The notes below the pieces were generated by a model. The model was not told the origin of the DNA. It made no database searches and saw only the letters and a list, made by a program, of their open reading frames with translations. From Nymphaea colorata (taxonomy: Eukaryota > Streptophyta > Magnoliopsida > Nymphaeales > Nymphaeaceae), in assembly GCF_008831285.2 (NCBI RefSeq), contig NC_045140.1, positions 25,810,131-25,874,130 of the forward strand: a stretch of DNA of 64,000 nt. Reading direction: 5' to 3'. The position numbers and the translations under genes are program-made. Shown here piece by piece: positions 13,131-27,740 of this stretch. How positions within the stretch are numbered: position 1 is the first letter of the stretch; each line of letters starts with the position of its first letter.

Positions 13131-13800
13131 TTTCCTATTCCATCCTGGAAATTCTTTTATTCATACAAATTTTTCAAAAAGCCTACATACTTACCCTTAT
13201 CAATGGAACCCACACATATTTACAGGTATTACATTCGTATAGTTCTTTTTTTAATGTTTACTGAAAACTGCAGGTCGCACCTTTATACCTCCAATTCAAT
13301 TCATTAAATTAAGATGAAAAAACTAGGATATATTTTCATATTCAATTCATAAAGTTAACGTCAAAAAAATGGAATATATACACGAATTAGGTTGCCTCAG
13401 ATGAACCCACAAAACTTTTTAATCTTTTTCATTTTTCTTAAATTCGAAATGCGCGTATCCGATGGAACTTGTTTGAAACCAATCAGAAAATCTACTTGTA
13501 AAATTTAATTTTTGTTAATTTCCATTTATCTTTAATTGTTTTCTCCACAAACTGTTTAATTATCTTCCATCAATTCCCAACAACCCCACTGTCCCCGTAG
13601 CCAATAGCTTACATTTCAAAGGCCTTCCCTTGGTTTATGAACGGTAGCTTCTTGCAAATTTTCTTTTACATTCATTTCTCAATATCCGACTTCAATCTTT
13701 TTTATTTCTAATTTGCCTCTCATTTGATTTTTTTTTTCTTTTCTTTGTATTACTTTAAAATTTTTATTTTTCTTTACCATGTGAGGGGGGGAATATACTG

Positions 13801-13960
13801 ATTAGTAAGGCGCCCCCGTCCTAGAGTAATGGTTGCATGAGTTTGAAACTCAGATATCTTGGATGCGCCCACATCTGGGTCGTACATCTTGGAAGATGAA
13901 AAGTAGAGGGTGCGGGCATCAGATCAGACCCGTTAAGGTGGACCCGGACCTAAACAAACC
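13801..13960 (+). repeat. Possible tRNA-derived SINE head
   Basis: CCTAGAGTAATGG at about 13820-13832 resembles a Pol III box A. GAGTTTGAAACTC at about 13839-13851 resembles a box B (consensus GGTTCGANTCC) with a tRNA-like arrangement, though the spacing is short. The following 100 bp is more GC-rich than its surroundings. No poly-A tail or target duplication was identified, so this is tentative. Confidence 0.25.
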
Positions 13961-16772
13961 GCATGCGGTCAAGTTGGCTGCGAGAGCGAGCGCCTAAACC
14001 TCACCGCGCTGCCGGAAAATATCCAGCGAAACCGTAAAGTTTCTCCCTCCAAAGAACTCCAGGGGCCCGTTTGGGCGACATTGTACTAATAAGCCCTTCT
14101 TTTCACCTGGAACCATCTTAGATTCTCATGTTTTAAAGGTTTTCACTTATTTAGTAATATTAAATAAATTGAATTATATGTATTAAAAAGTACGTATTGA
14201 AAAACATTTAGAATAAGAATAATGTATTAGTATAAGAAAATAGCTACGTTAGGGAAAATGTGAGTTTCACATTCGTAGCGTTTACTTTGGAAATATGGGG
14301 CACTTGAAAATATCATGATCACTATGAATTTGTTGGGACTGCTTTTGATTGTATTCAAATTCTGCTCAAGATTTTGAGTTGGATCCAGATTCCAATGGAA
14401 GTATGACGGGAGATAGGCTCCCACCCTTTTACGAACAAAAAATTATATTTACATTGAAGACTTGGATCTAGAATGAATGAATGTCAAAACTTATCATGCA
14501 ACGAAAATTTTACATGTAAATAATATGTTTTAACATGTCGTAAACATTCTACATTGAACGTCAGTTTTTCATTTTAATTTGTTCATTTGAATATACAATA
14601 CCACAATATGCCAAGCAACAAGGATCAATGCTGTTAACTACGATGATGCGAAGTGATGTGCTAAGTCTGTGGACCAATATGCTGTCAAGTGATACGTAAC
14701 GAAGCATAAGTTTTAGGACAAAAGTTGTCTAGTATATAATATCCATTAAAATAACGTCATCAAAATCAAAATAACATACTTAATATCATTATCATCATGA
14801 GAAATTTATTAACTTGGTTAACTTGATTTCATGTGGGGCTCACTTAGGAAGCAGGGCAGTTACGCTTTTTCTAGCAGTAACAATTTAACAATGATATTCA
14901 TATTTGATATCAAGCATCACTCAAAAAATTTTACACCTATTAACAACCCAAGCTATTTGAAATAAATTAGGATCAATATTTCTGATATAGTTGTAATATA
15001 TTATCATTACTGTGCACATGAACCTCTATGCATGCACATCTAATAACACTGATAAAGATATCCAGTATGTCATTTGAGAAGGCAAATCCATGGTTGATTT
15101 CTTTTCCCTTCATTTCCATGCTTCTTTTGTGTAAAAAAAAAAAAATCTCGCTTTATATTTAATTGAATTAAGTTATGTAAAAGCGAGCTAGTTAAACGAA
15201 AAGGTTCACGTTTGGGTAAACAAAAGGCTAACAAAAAATTTCCCTGACCTTTTTGAACAATCGAGGAATGAGTAGGGGCTGGCAGACGATCAGTCACCAT
15301 TTTGGTTCCTCAAGGACCAACTCATTGTACTGCAAACAGTGCCATCGACAAAGCGTGGTAGGCCAGCACCTCGAGGCACCAAAGTAGGCCTTGTAAGGGA
15401 TGAAAAGTTGAGTGGGGCTTCGGCCTTCTTCTAGCGGTGGGTCAAACCCCGCTCACTCAAAAATAAATACACGAGAGTTTGAATCAAAATCGAATTTAAT
15501 GTACAAAAATGACAAACTTCTCAAATGAGATCTCAACCCTACTTGAAATAACTTTTCCTAACATTTCCTGATCTAGTCCGCTTTTATGCGTATTCTAGGT
15601 GAGAGGATGCTCATGTCATCCTTCATTTACTATTTCCTAGCCTCTACTTGCAGTGCGAATCTAGTCAGACCATCTTGTTGCATCACTTTTTTATTTTTAG
15701 AAGAGGTGCGCGAAAGCGGACAAATGTTTTGTTCATGGCCATCGAAACTAATGACAGAAAAATTTGTTTGTGAACCGGATCGCCCCTTCTGACGATTCGG
15801 TGAATCGGCTGATTCATCCGTTTATCCACTGAAAAAAAATTAAGCAATATCTTGAAAAATATAAGCAGAAAAAAATACATTAATTAAAAGATGCAAAAAA
15901 CAAAATCTGAAACTTTAAATGTGAGAGTGCTTCAATGCCTGTCTATTGGATTTCGATCGGATCTGATAATAATATCTAAAAAAAACTTAGGCCGTGTTTA
16001 ATAGCTATCCGAAAGATATACCATGTAATAATTAAGACCCCCTGTGAAAACAAGCACGGGATATGGATCTCAAATCCATGCATGCTGCATGTAAATTAGT
16101 TTGGATTTGAAGTCTGATTATCAAAGGTGGGAGGAGTCTTAGTTCAAATTCATGGATTTGATATTCTTGGATCTCAATTCACTGCAGATCTCAGATCCAC
16201 GAGAAAGAAATGGCGTCCAAATGTAATGGGATTTGAATGCCTGTCTTTAAGATTTCCATCAGATGTGGTAATAATATCTTATGCCAAATCCAAATTCCAC
16301 TATTAATTGGATCCGATTTTTTCATGGAACAAGACCAACCAGATTTGGACATGACTCTAAAACTGTCATTCCTACGTACTCCGGAGAGATAGAAAACGTT
16401 TTTTTTCCTTTTCTTTTTTCTCGTTTCAATTTAGGAAAATCATGGCAGCCATTGTACTAACTCTTGATAACGTCAATAAGCCAACTTTGTTCATATTTCT
16501 AATTAATGGCCCCAGAATGGGACAGTTTTTTTTTTTCATATAAAAAGATGTATATTTGTCTCTCTCTCTCTCCATCGATATATATATATATATATATAAC
16601 TTTAGTTTTTTAATTGGATATAAGTATTGTGGTTTGACTGCCCATAAAAATATTTGCATTTGTGGGTATCCCATATCACACTTGAGGATTCATTATTTAA
16701 ATATAAAATATAGAAAATCATTACTTTGGTGTGAATCGGACGCCATACATTTTTTAGGTAGAAATGGGCTAG

Positions 16773-16776
16773 ATTA

Positions 16777-16808
<32 letters not shown>
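16773..16808. repeat. TTA trinucleotide microsatellite
   Basis: About 36 bp of TTA repeats, likely polymorphic. It makes an asparagine run in a minus-strand frame that I do not regard as coding. Confidence 0.95.
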
Positions 16809-17292
16809 TTGAGAATGGTTGATTTCCTGCATGGAAATTATACCGTCAAACTCTAATTCCATTATGAATCGCCAAACGGTCAAGAATGATGTATGTCCAA
16901 CGCACTTAACTAAGAAAGCCAAGTTTTAAAAATGGAAACTAAGCGCTTCAAGGTAAACTGAGCGTTTTGAAATGAATGAAAGTAATGACGTATGTGCAAT
17001 TAAAATCTAGAGAATGCTTTGAAATCCATAAACGATGATGTATATGCGATGGAAATGAACGTTAATAACATTTTTTCTTTGGGTTGGACTCTCTGGTTTC
17101 TAGCAACCGTTGGAGTCGCATGTGGTCTAGTGTGGGCAATTGCCGTATTGGTTTCCGATTCGTAAGGAAAACCTAGACATTATGCCGTATCTGCTGATAG
17201 GTATAAGCTTGAATATCTTGTAGAAAAAACTTTTAGTTATTATTGTAGTGAAATATGGGCTGATACCTGAATCAGCCCACACAGCAGGTCGA

Positions 17293-17790
17293 TATGTGAC
17301 TTAACTCATGATTTATACAATATTCCATATGATTTTCGATGTTTGTTAAATAAGAATGAAGTTTTAAAGTTCAAAAAGACAAAATGTCAAGGCATATGTG
17401 GTGGCTGGCCGGCGAGAGCTGAACGATCTTTCTTGGCGGTGTTTTCGTTCTATTATCCAAACACACGAACCAGTTTTTCAAATCGATTAAAAAACTAGTG
17501 TCTTAAAAAACTACTTTTCATAGAACTATGTTTTTTAAAAGGTGCCATCCAAACGGTACTTAAAAAGCTTTTATGTCAAATTTTTGTTACTGGAATTGTG
17601 CTTCCACAGGTGCACTATCACTGCCCGTGTATTTTCACCTTCAACTAGCAAGTAAATCGACAATCAAACTTTTTTAATACGTGTTTGATTGGCCTTTGTA
17701 CATGTGCATAGAGAATGACTTTTCACATGAAATGAAATAAAGGCAGGCAATCGAACATGCTCCTATAAAATCCAAGAGAGAGAGATCAGT
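17293..17790 (+). repeat. Dispersed repeat R2, copy 1
   Basis: A roughly 500 bp non-coding segment, starting near TTAACTCATGATTT, that is colinear and highly similar to 31765-32255. It includes TCCAAACACACGAACCAG and GGTGCCATCCAAACGGTACTT. The second copy abuts a truncated HCT exon, so this is either a transposable element or a duplicated spacer. No reading frame or clear terminal inverted repeat. Confidence 0.65.
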
Positions 17791-20500
17791 ATATGTAACG
17801 AGTACACACCCCCGCCCCCGATCAGTATATGTAACTATCGGAACAGACAGAACAGCCTCTCCCACCCCCGACCCCGAGCCTTTCGCCTCCGCTTTCTCCT
17901 CCGCCTCCGCCTCCGCCCTCGTTGTCTTTCTCTCCTTCTCCGCCCCCGAGCTGCCTTTCTCCTCCTCCATCTCTGCCCCCATTTTTGCCCTCCTTCTCCT
18001 CTTCTCCACCCCCGAGCTGCCTTTCTCCTCCATCTCTGCCTCCGTTTTTGCCCTCGATGCCCTAGTCCTTCCTGTTTCTCTCCTTCTCCTCCGTCTCCTC
18101 TGTCCCCCGAGCTGCCCTAGCCCAAGCTTGACTACAGACTCTACAGCCACTCGGAGAAAGTGGTGAGCCTCATTCCTCGACTGTCTCCGATGTAGCTCAG
18201 GTAAGTTCCTGCCTCTCTCTCTCTCTCCCTTTGTCTCTGTCTCTGGGTTTCACTTGGTAATTTGGCCGTTGGGGCTTCTGGTGTTGTCCTGTAAATTGGA
18301 GATTGAGGCTTCAGTTCATTTTGGTTGTGTGTATGTATGCGTGCTTTTAAACTTTAAGCAGAAGATTCATGAAGGGTCGGATGAATTGCTTGGTTTTTTG
18401 TGGGTGCGTCGATAAAAGGCCCTTTTGCAGGCTGATTGTGGTGCTCAAAGTTCACAAACGGCCCTGTTCGTATGCGTATTGGAAACTATGAGGTTACTTT
18501 TGTTTCAAGATTTTCACTCCAGGCTTTTGTTTCTTTATTCATTGGAACGCCCAGAGAGGAAATTTTCCATCCAAGAAATTGATGAGTTTTATTTGTCAAA
18601 TTTTTCAGCACTAAAAATGATAAGACAGGTTACTGTTAACAATTTTAGAAAGAAAATTATAAATTAACATAGAGAAACTTCAACCATTTCAACTTTAATT
18701 TGAACGAAGTGCTGATGTTTCTTGGAGCGATTTCAATCCTATGAGTTTAGTGGCTTCCGTTGTACACTGCTTATTGAAATATGGAACAGCAGTACTGTAA
18801 GCAATGCACCTGGAAGACGTTTCCTCTTTGGCCGAACTTTCATGGTTGATATTTCTTTGAGTGCTATAATGAAAATGCGTTTTAACTTTAGATTTCTTTG
18901 ATTGATTGAACCAAGTGTATCCCTACTAGTGCTAATGTGTATCACTAATATCAAAATCCGTTAGCAAAGGATATATATCGATCAGTTAGCAAGCCGCCCG
19001 AATGTTTTAATTTTCTGCAAATTTGATCTGAGACTGTGTTGTCGATCTGAAATTTTAGTGGGTATTGCTCCCAAGTACTAATGAAAGATACAGGGGATGT
19101 GCTGCTTTAACACTCGTTGCAGAGGTCCTTTACTTGTCCCTGTGGGGTCTACTATTGTAAGTTTAATTTATAATTAAGTGAATAATGCAAGGTTTTGGCT
19201 CATCGTCTGCTGCAAGTGAACGTAGAGGACTATGTTCTATTGCTTTAGCTCTTATTAGAACCAACACACACTCATACACTCTGTTCTTCTACAATTGTTA
19301 TCAAGTCCTGCAAAAGTATTACTACACAGCTGCTACTGGTTGAATGAGGCCTGGGGCTCAATCTTGTGAATGTGTGTCTTCTACCATGAAGGCTTTAATA
19401 AGTAACAAAGGGATTTCTTAGTAAGAAAGATGACCCTGTTCAAGGGTTTACAGTGATGAATTAACTATAACAGGTTTAAACAGAACTTGCTGGACTTGGC
19501 AGCAGCTTCAACAGTCTGAGAAGGAGCAATTTTCAAGGAAATAGCACGTGGATTCGGGGACATGTAAAAGCGAAAAAGTCATCGCAGGAGGAGGAAGAAC
19601 CGTAATTGGCAAGGATTTTTAGGAGCTGTTTGGTAACAGTTGTTACCGTTCTGTGATCAATTTGAACTGTGATCAATTTGAAGGATAATCAATCTGTCCC
19701 TCAGAAAAAAAAAACAAACAAAAAAACAAAAACAAAGCGGAGAAAGGCTTGTTAGCAAGCCAACAAGAATCATCACTTGTTTTTAACAGTTTTCATTGAC
19801 TCTGATATTAGCTTGTCGAGCCAATTCTTGGAGATGAGAGGAGTAACTTCAAGCCAAGGTTCAACATGATAGCTGTTACTGTGTGGTCCCGAGCAAAAAC
19901 AGCAAGTAGAGAGATAGATATGGCTAAAGACTATGAGTTGCCCTTCGGATGCGGCCGGATTTTCAGATGGGTTAAATGGGTGGGCCTATGAGGGAAACTA
20001 AGCTGTTAATTATAATTTGTGTCATGACTAAAAGGTCATTTGATCTAACTAGCAATCAAAGGTGACAAGACTTGTGATGGGGTGATTTAACTGGAGTTCT
20101 CTGTTGGATTGTTGGTTCTAACTTTTGGTTTGTTAAAATTTTCAGAGTTCTCTGTTGGATTGTTGGTTCTAACTTTTGGTGTGTTTAATTTTCAATAAGG
20201 TTCTTTGTTAAACACCAGATCTTTTTATATCCTGCTGGTATTGGTGATTATCTGATGTTCCTAGTAGGTGGGCGACAGATTGATTTTCTTTTCTTTGTCT
20301 TGCAGAGTCGGGAGGAGTTGGAGTTTTATCCAATCGGAGTTTTATCCAATCGCTAGATGGAGGTAGGTGATTGAACAAAAAAAGAAAGGAATTGGTGAGT
20401 TCATTATACATGTATGAGTATGAGGTCTCCACGATGAAACAGAAGAGCCACGATGAAACAGAAGAGCCAGATGGAAAAGACACTGTAATTTTAAGAGATT
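17791..20500 (+). other. Untranslated-exon-like CT-rich stretch followed by non-coding DNA
   Basis: The plus strand is strongly pyrimidine-rich from about 17860 to 18110. It is followed by GATGTAGCTCAG/GTAAGTTCC near 18199, a textbook donor with a CT-rich intron start. CCTTTTGCAG/GCTG near 18430 would be a matching acceptor. This looks like the 5' UTR and first intron of a plus-strand transcript, but downstream I find only a poorly supported 80-codon frame (18425-18667). A 50 bp unit starting GAGTTCTCTGTTGGATTG is duplicated in tandem at about 20092-20192. It could be a non-coding transcript or the abandoned front of a gene. Confidence 0.3.
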
Positions 20501-21176
20501 TTTTGGCATTCTTTCTTGAAATTGCATAGGCATTATGTGAAGGCTAAGAATTCATGAGTGGTTTTTGTTTAGAGTTTTGTAAATGTATGTGAGTTTCCTG
20601 TATGAAAATATGTTGTTGGGAGGTTTCTTTGAAAATGTATTAAAATTTCACTGGCCTTGTCCATTTTCTGAAGTTGGAAGTAACTCACATTTGAGCTAGC
20701 GTTATGTCTGCTATATGATATAACATGTTCAAAAAATAAGATATCATATAGCGGACAGAACAAATATAATAACCAAAACTGATTAGAGAAGATACAAACA
20801 CCGGATAAAATAGACAAAACTAACCATAAAAAACACAAACATTAACAAAATGAATGGATCAGATCAGACAGAATAGACACACACGAAACAAACGCCAGAC
20901 AAGAAGAACACAATGTTCTGTTCTTAAAATCATCAAACGGTGGACAAGAAACATCATTGTTCGTAAGGACGAGACAATAGTATAATGGACAGGACGTTCT
21001 GTCTGTCTTATCTCAATGGACAACAATCAAACGACCTCTAAAAATACATCTTTTATTCATATCTTTTTCAAATATGTAAAAGCCACCCATATAATCATGC
21101 ATTGAGAAAGACAACACACAAAGTGCTGCTGCATCTGGCAAATAAAGCAGCAGATATCGGCAAGTTATGGACGGAC

Positions 21177-23160
<1,984 letters not shown>

Positions 23161-23418
23161 TATAATCTTTTAGGCTCCATAAGTCGAACTAGAACTTGAC
23201 AGACAACCAGAGAAACTTCAGGTAGAGGGCAGTTGACCCAGAAAAAATTACAGTGGCAGGGCCGGCAGGATTTGGGACTAGGGTTCAGGTTACAGTGGCG
23301 CCACTGGTGACACAGAAGCCTAGTTGTAAAATCTCTCAGCACATTATAGATCTTTAAAAAAAAAAATCATTCAACTGTCAAAATTTATACAGAATATGAA
23401 TATATATCGGTTAAATAT

Positions 23419-23649
23419 ATGCCACAAAGATCAGATTCGTGGTTTTCAAGCCGCAGAAGTATTGAAGTTGAAAAATCAGATGAAATATATCCCACAAAGA
23501 TCAATTCGTGGGTTTCAAGCCGCAGGAATATTGAAGTTGAAAAACCAGTGGTGGGCCTAACCGTCGGTGAATTGCTCAAAATCTGCGGCGATGCCGGAAT
23601 TGCTAGTTTTTGGGTAGCAGGAGTAGCTGAGATTATGATCATTCTTTGA
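23419..23649 (+). other. Unassigned open frame, duplicated in blocks A and A'
   Basis: A 76-codon frame on the plus strand ending VVGLTVGELLKICGDAGIA... and a hydrophobic tail. A unit of about 70 bp coding for SWFSSRRSIEVEKS-like residues is doubled in this copy and single at 35580-35740. The sequence after the stop, TTTGAAG/GTAATAAAC, resembles a splice donor. The frame is also open in the second copy, but the copies are too similar for that to prove selection. I do not recognise the protein. Confidence 0.25.
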
Positions 23650-24031
23650 AGGTAATAAACAGATCGTTACTTTCCAAAGCAAGGTGGTCATCACCTGTCA
23701 TCTCTCTTTCTCTGTCTCTCTGCTATTTACAGTTACCAAGTTCCAAAGGAAGAAGCTGAACATGTATATATCGCCAAGGAACTAAAGAGTAGGAGGATGA
23801 GTTCTTCTAGGCCGCTTACCTTGTGAAAATGGGAAACTGAAGATCTATGGATGATGAAAAGGACTATTCCTCGCAACTGAAGATTTTGATAGAAGGGTCT
23901 CCTTTTCTTCTTGTTGACAGACAAAAGAAGGAAAAAGAAACAAGGAAGAGAGAGAGCGAGAGAGAGAGAGAGAGGGAGAGAGTTGGGCCTTGTTACTGGA
24001 CACCAGCAACCACGAGGTGAACTTCTTTCAT

Positions 24032-24033
<2 letters not shown>

Positions 24034-24074
<41 letters not shown>
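24034..24074. repeat. GA dinucleotide microsatellite
   Basis: About 41 bp of GA, with a second interrupted GA tract at 23948-23980. The duplicate at 36174-36193 is much shorter, so the tract length changed after duplication. Confidence 0.95.
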
Positions 24075-24077
<3 letters not shown>

Positions 24078-24460
24078 AAACAATAGCTAGGCAGGAAAAG
24101 GAAATTTCCATTATACTTTTTTTTTTTTCATTTTGAAAGATTGTGCTTCAATTTTAGATCCTAGGTGAATCGAGACTTTAAACATGAGGATATCTTCCTT
24201 GTTTGAAAGATGCATAGGTTACAACAATAATTGGTTGGAATTCACGTTTCTTAATTAATTTACGGATTTATAGTCAGACCCTCATCCCCACTACGGAATA
24301 AGGCAACAAGAAGGATCTTAAATTCATGGTTTTAAATACATAAGTTCACAAACGCACTATGAATTCAGGTGGACTTCACTTTATTTAGATCTAGCCTTCT
24401 ATCTGATCTGAGCCGGGTAATGAACCCAAAGAGAGAGAGAGATATATGTGTTTGTCATGC

Positions 24461-24496
<36 letters not shown>

Positions 24497-24497
24497 G
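24461..24497. repeat. Compound GT/AT microsatellite
   Basis: (GT)7 at 24461-24474 followed by (AT) to 24497. The duplicate at 36607-36690 has expanded into two AT tracts flanking a hairpin arm. Confidence 0.95.
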
Positions 24498-24683
24498 AAA
24501 GTTGGAGAGAATGACCGTTACCTCCATTGAAAAGATTATGTCTAGCCCTGCAGGACTTAAGAGGACCTGAAACTCAAGATCCAACTTCATTGGAGAGGGC
24601 AGTTTGAAGAGTAGGTGAATGGCGCACTTGGCATGATAATCTATTTGGAAAAATACACACACACTCACACACATGTATGTAAC

Positions 24684-24873
24684 CTGACATCATAGCTTTA
24701 ATTGCTTTCCTACAGTCACTGACGTTAATGCATAAAACTCCTTGTGAGATCTTGACGTGAAGAAGCTGATCATGGCGTTCGCGGTCTATTGCGGGTAATG
24801 TTAATCTCAAGTCATTTCTTTTACGGGGCTGGCGAGGATGTGGTCGGTTGAGGAGCAGAGATTGTTGCAACTG
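24684..24873 (-). other. Exon-like open frame, present in three duplicated copies
   Basis: Read on the minus strand, a pyrimidine-rich acceptor (CTCACCTGCCCCCTGCAG) precedes a 190 nt open stretch that ends at a GTCAG/GTTACA donor. The frame reads RKRNDLRLTLPAIDRER, HDQLLHVKISQG and CINVSDCRKAIKAM. The same frame is open at about 36870-37055 and 50230-50425, with only a few residue changes (for example G/E and M/R). Flanking non-coding DNA is just as similar between copies, so the openness may only reflect recency. It could be an internal exon of an unrecognised gene or a captured gene fragment. Confidence 0.3.
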
Positions 24874-25585
24874 CTGCAGGGGGCAGGTGAGATAACAATA
24901 TGAAGCTGATGCTTCGTCTCACGCTTAAAGGAGTAGAAATTAAGGGAGTGCATCCTTTGGAGTAAAATTTAAGTTACCGATCGACCCATTAACTACCAAG
25001 CAAGTAAAAGGAAAGGGGCAAGTTTCCTTACCATCTGCACCAATGCAGCGATGGAAAAACGGCAAACTTGACATACCTTATTTCTAATGTGAAATAAATT
25101 TATTTTGAATCAAGAATTCCTTGTTTCAATCTCATGGGAATCTGAGTCACGTTTGATGTGTGGCAATTCCGGTGCTCTGTACATTGATTCATTGCTTTCG
25201 TGTGTGGCTTCTAGTGCGTCGCCTACAAAATGTTTGATGAAAAACCTCAACAGGCTGCAAGCGTTATGAAAACCGGTTTGTGAACCGAAGGCTCGACGAC
25301 TCGATCGGTTGAGCAGTCGATTCACTGATTTAGATGAATAATCTCCTGTGAATCAGCTAAAGTTATTTTTCACAAAATAAAAAAAAATTAAAGTAAGAAA
25401 TAAAATATATTGAAAGCAAGTTCGTGCTTGCAATTGACATATGGCACACCCGTATCAGTCATATAAAGAAAAAATTTAGAGTCAGCCAATATGTAAATAT
25501 CATTTTTTTTTTATTATGTGGACAATTACCCACATGTGTTTCTACCCCTGAGAGGGGATCTCAAATAAATTGTTATTGAGTCATT

Positions 25586-25604
25586 GTATGCTTAGTTTGA
25601 TTTT

Positions 25605-25654
<50 letters not shown>

Positions 25655-26576
25655 CACATTTAACATTTTAAAAACTTTTTTTGTCCTTGAAATGAGGCTG
25701 CGGTATTTTGGTTATTCCATTCTGTCATGCATAATTTGGTTCATATTCACGTCGTTTTACATTGTCCCATAATATGGACCGAAAGAAAGGAAGAAAGGAG
25801 AGGCAAGTTTACTCTAGTGTTTGGGTTATTATTATTTTTTTTACTAAGAAGCTTTTTGGCATTAAGAATAAGGTGTGAATGCCTTATGATCCTATCATAA
25901 AAATTGTGGTAGCTAGATTCATCAAACACTTAAACATGTCTCACATAAATCTACCCCAATTTTAAGGTAGATTAATGAAACATTCACATGTTGTAATGCC
26001 AAACGGCTATTAAGAAGCCTTTTGTTAACTGACAACACTTTATGAGTGTTTAATGTATTTGCCCAAGAAATTGTGTCAAATCTTTTGTACTTTGAGTTTT
26101 AGTATTTTGAGGTTAGATTTCTGAAAGACTCACCAGTATTCCAAACACCCCCTAGGAAGAACTTGGTTTGTCCAGGATCTCAAATTCATGGCTATAATGT
26201 GTCAAGATATTGACATTAAAATCAACTAAAGATTTCAATTCCTAGCTTAATAACAGGTTCGATTTATAGGATATTTAGTTAGGGGGAAAATAAAGGTTTT
26301 GGATTTTTCATTTGTTTTTTTTTTTTTTTTTTTTAAGTCCAATAGAAAATCTAAAGAATTGGTACTATGCCGAGACAGATTTGTGTGGAGCATCTAGACG
26401 GTTGCAAATGTACTATTGGGAAATCAAATTTGTGTTAAGAAACTATTTGATAAGAACAAAATTGTGTTTTTTAAAACATGTGTTTTTCAATTATATGATA
26501 CAAGAATCCTAGGCTTTTGTTACTTGATTAAGGATATTATCTTTGATCTCTTTCCGACTCTTTGTGGCATACTATT
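25586..26576. other. AT-rich intergenic spacer
   Basis: An AT microsatellite at 25609-25653, poly-T at about 26312-26334, and AT-rich DNA with no supported gene. The short frames here are unconvincing. Confidence 0.6.
25609..25653. repeat. AT dinucleotide microsatellite
   Basis: About 45 bp of uninterrupted AT at the end of homology between blocks A and A'. Confidence 0.95.
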
Positions 26577-27310
26577 TTGATAGAAATCATCTATTTACAT
26601 TCCATGCTTTGGAATTTTGATTCACGAATAAAAATTTCTCCTCCAATTGAAATGGAATCAAAATTCCAGATTTCAGTTTCCTAATTTCGGAAGCAGAATG
26701 TCTCGTTTGTTTAATAAAAGTAATTTCTTAAAAATTGAGCACTCTGATTCTGCTATATATATCAAACGCCCCTTATATTGCTAAGGCCAAGTCTCTCTCC
26801 TTGGATGTATTTTCAAGTACTATCTGGATAACCGGTCGCAGGAAAAGATTTACTTCATATATATCTCGTTAAATTGTATTTAAAACTCAAGAGGAAGAAA
26901 ATTTTGCTTACGTTTTTTCTTTGTTGTCATTAAAAGGGAAAAATCAATGTTTCTAAGCAAAAAATGTTTTTTTTTTCCGAAAGTCTCGTTTCGGCAAAAA
27001 ATCTTGACATTAGTAAATTTATGATGCTTGATGCTTCGATATTTTTGAAAAAAAAAAGTTTTGCAGCATGCATTTTAGAATATGAAAAAATAAAAAAATC
27101 GCAAAATATAGTTTATTTCAACGCTTGATGATTAGAAAAGGTATAAAATTCTTTTATTAATTTTAATTATGTCAATTACGATTTGAGTGACAAATTGTGC
27201 CGCTCTTTGTAAAATTTAAGCCAAAATATGTTTCTTTACTTTGTAAAATTTAAGCCAAAATAACTCAACTTTGAGATTACATAATAAAAGCTAACGCCTC
27301 TCCTCTCAAG
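26577..27310 (+). repeat. Duplicated module M, copy 1 (contains MITE M1)
   Basis: Starts GATAGAAATCATCTATTTAC and is colinear with 43885-45140 and 46110-47170. The first part (26604-26774) is a copy of MITE family M1, ending ATCAAACGCCCCTT. The remainder is non-coding DNA with shared phrases such as ATAACCGGTCGCAG and AAAAGCTAACGCCTCTCCTC. Each copy precedes or lies near an HCT-type relic or its upstream region, so the module travelled with the cluster. Confidence 0.75.
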
Positions 27311-27740
27311 AAATGGGATCATTAGTTAGAGAGAGAGATAGAGATCCAACAGAATTTTTGATGGGCCACTGCCTACACCAACCCATCAAAAAACTTCTTA
27401 CAAATCACATTGTCATGACAAAAATTATGTGTGGCACCTTCACTAAACTTCACCTACATGTCATCATGCCATTGTCGGTTTATGCCCAGCAATTTATGTG
27501 GTTAGATCTAACCAGAAATGGGAGATTGTCCAAACCTAACCGTCCTTAAATCTGCGGTTCTGCACTTGTGCTTCAGTAACCGTCATTCTTATTCGCTCTT
27601 GATTTAGTGCTAATGTTAAGGTCGATCATCTGCTCGCCTAGGGAGACTTCCGCTTCACGCTTGCCCTCTTGAGTTGTGCTTACTTACTCATTTCTTGTTG
27701 AACCTTTTCCAAAATGCTCAACTCTCAATTTCGAAACAAT
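27311..27740 (+). repeat. Module U copy 1: truncated upstream region of an HCT-like gene
   Basis: Colinear with 29238-29660, 47470-48385 and 60610-60975. It includes ACCGTCCTTAAATCTG, TCTGCTCGCCTAGGGAGAC and CCTTTTCCAAAATGCTCAACTC. Homology stops at AAACAAT near 27740, where a GTATCG-rich sequence begins. Confidence 0.7.

Larger units (their letters stand above)
13131..17292. other. Intergenic region with decayed repeats
   Basis: No gene recognised. It contains a tRNA-like (SINE-like) stretch near 13801-14060 and short AT and TTA microsatellites at 16579-16598 and 16773-16808. A segment around 15960-16360 has repeated ATGGATTTGA/ATCCAAATC phrases and is probably an old MITE. Several GGCC(C)GTTTGG/GGCCGTGTTTAA strings (about 14064, 16012) look like lone ends of TIR elements whose partners I could not find. 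Confidence 0.45.

Noticed and set aside
17674..18150. 158-codon minus-strand frame rich in Arg/Glu/Lys
   Set aside because: It is the complement of a CT-rich, UTR-like stretch; low complexity, no domain, and the plus strand has better splice signals.
19620..21042. Possible 1.4 kb TIR element (GAGCTGTTTGGTAAC versus GAGGTCGTTTGATTG ends)
   Set aside because: The ends match only loosely and no target duplication or empty site could be found.
23733..24083. Serine/leucine-rich minus-strand frame, also at 35887-36144 and 49559-49822
   Set aside because: Built on a GA/CT microsatellite and flanking DNA; preserved only because the blocks are recent duplicates.
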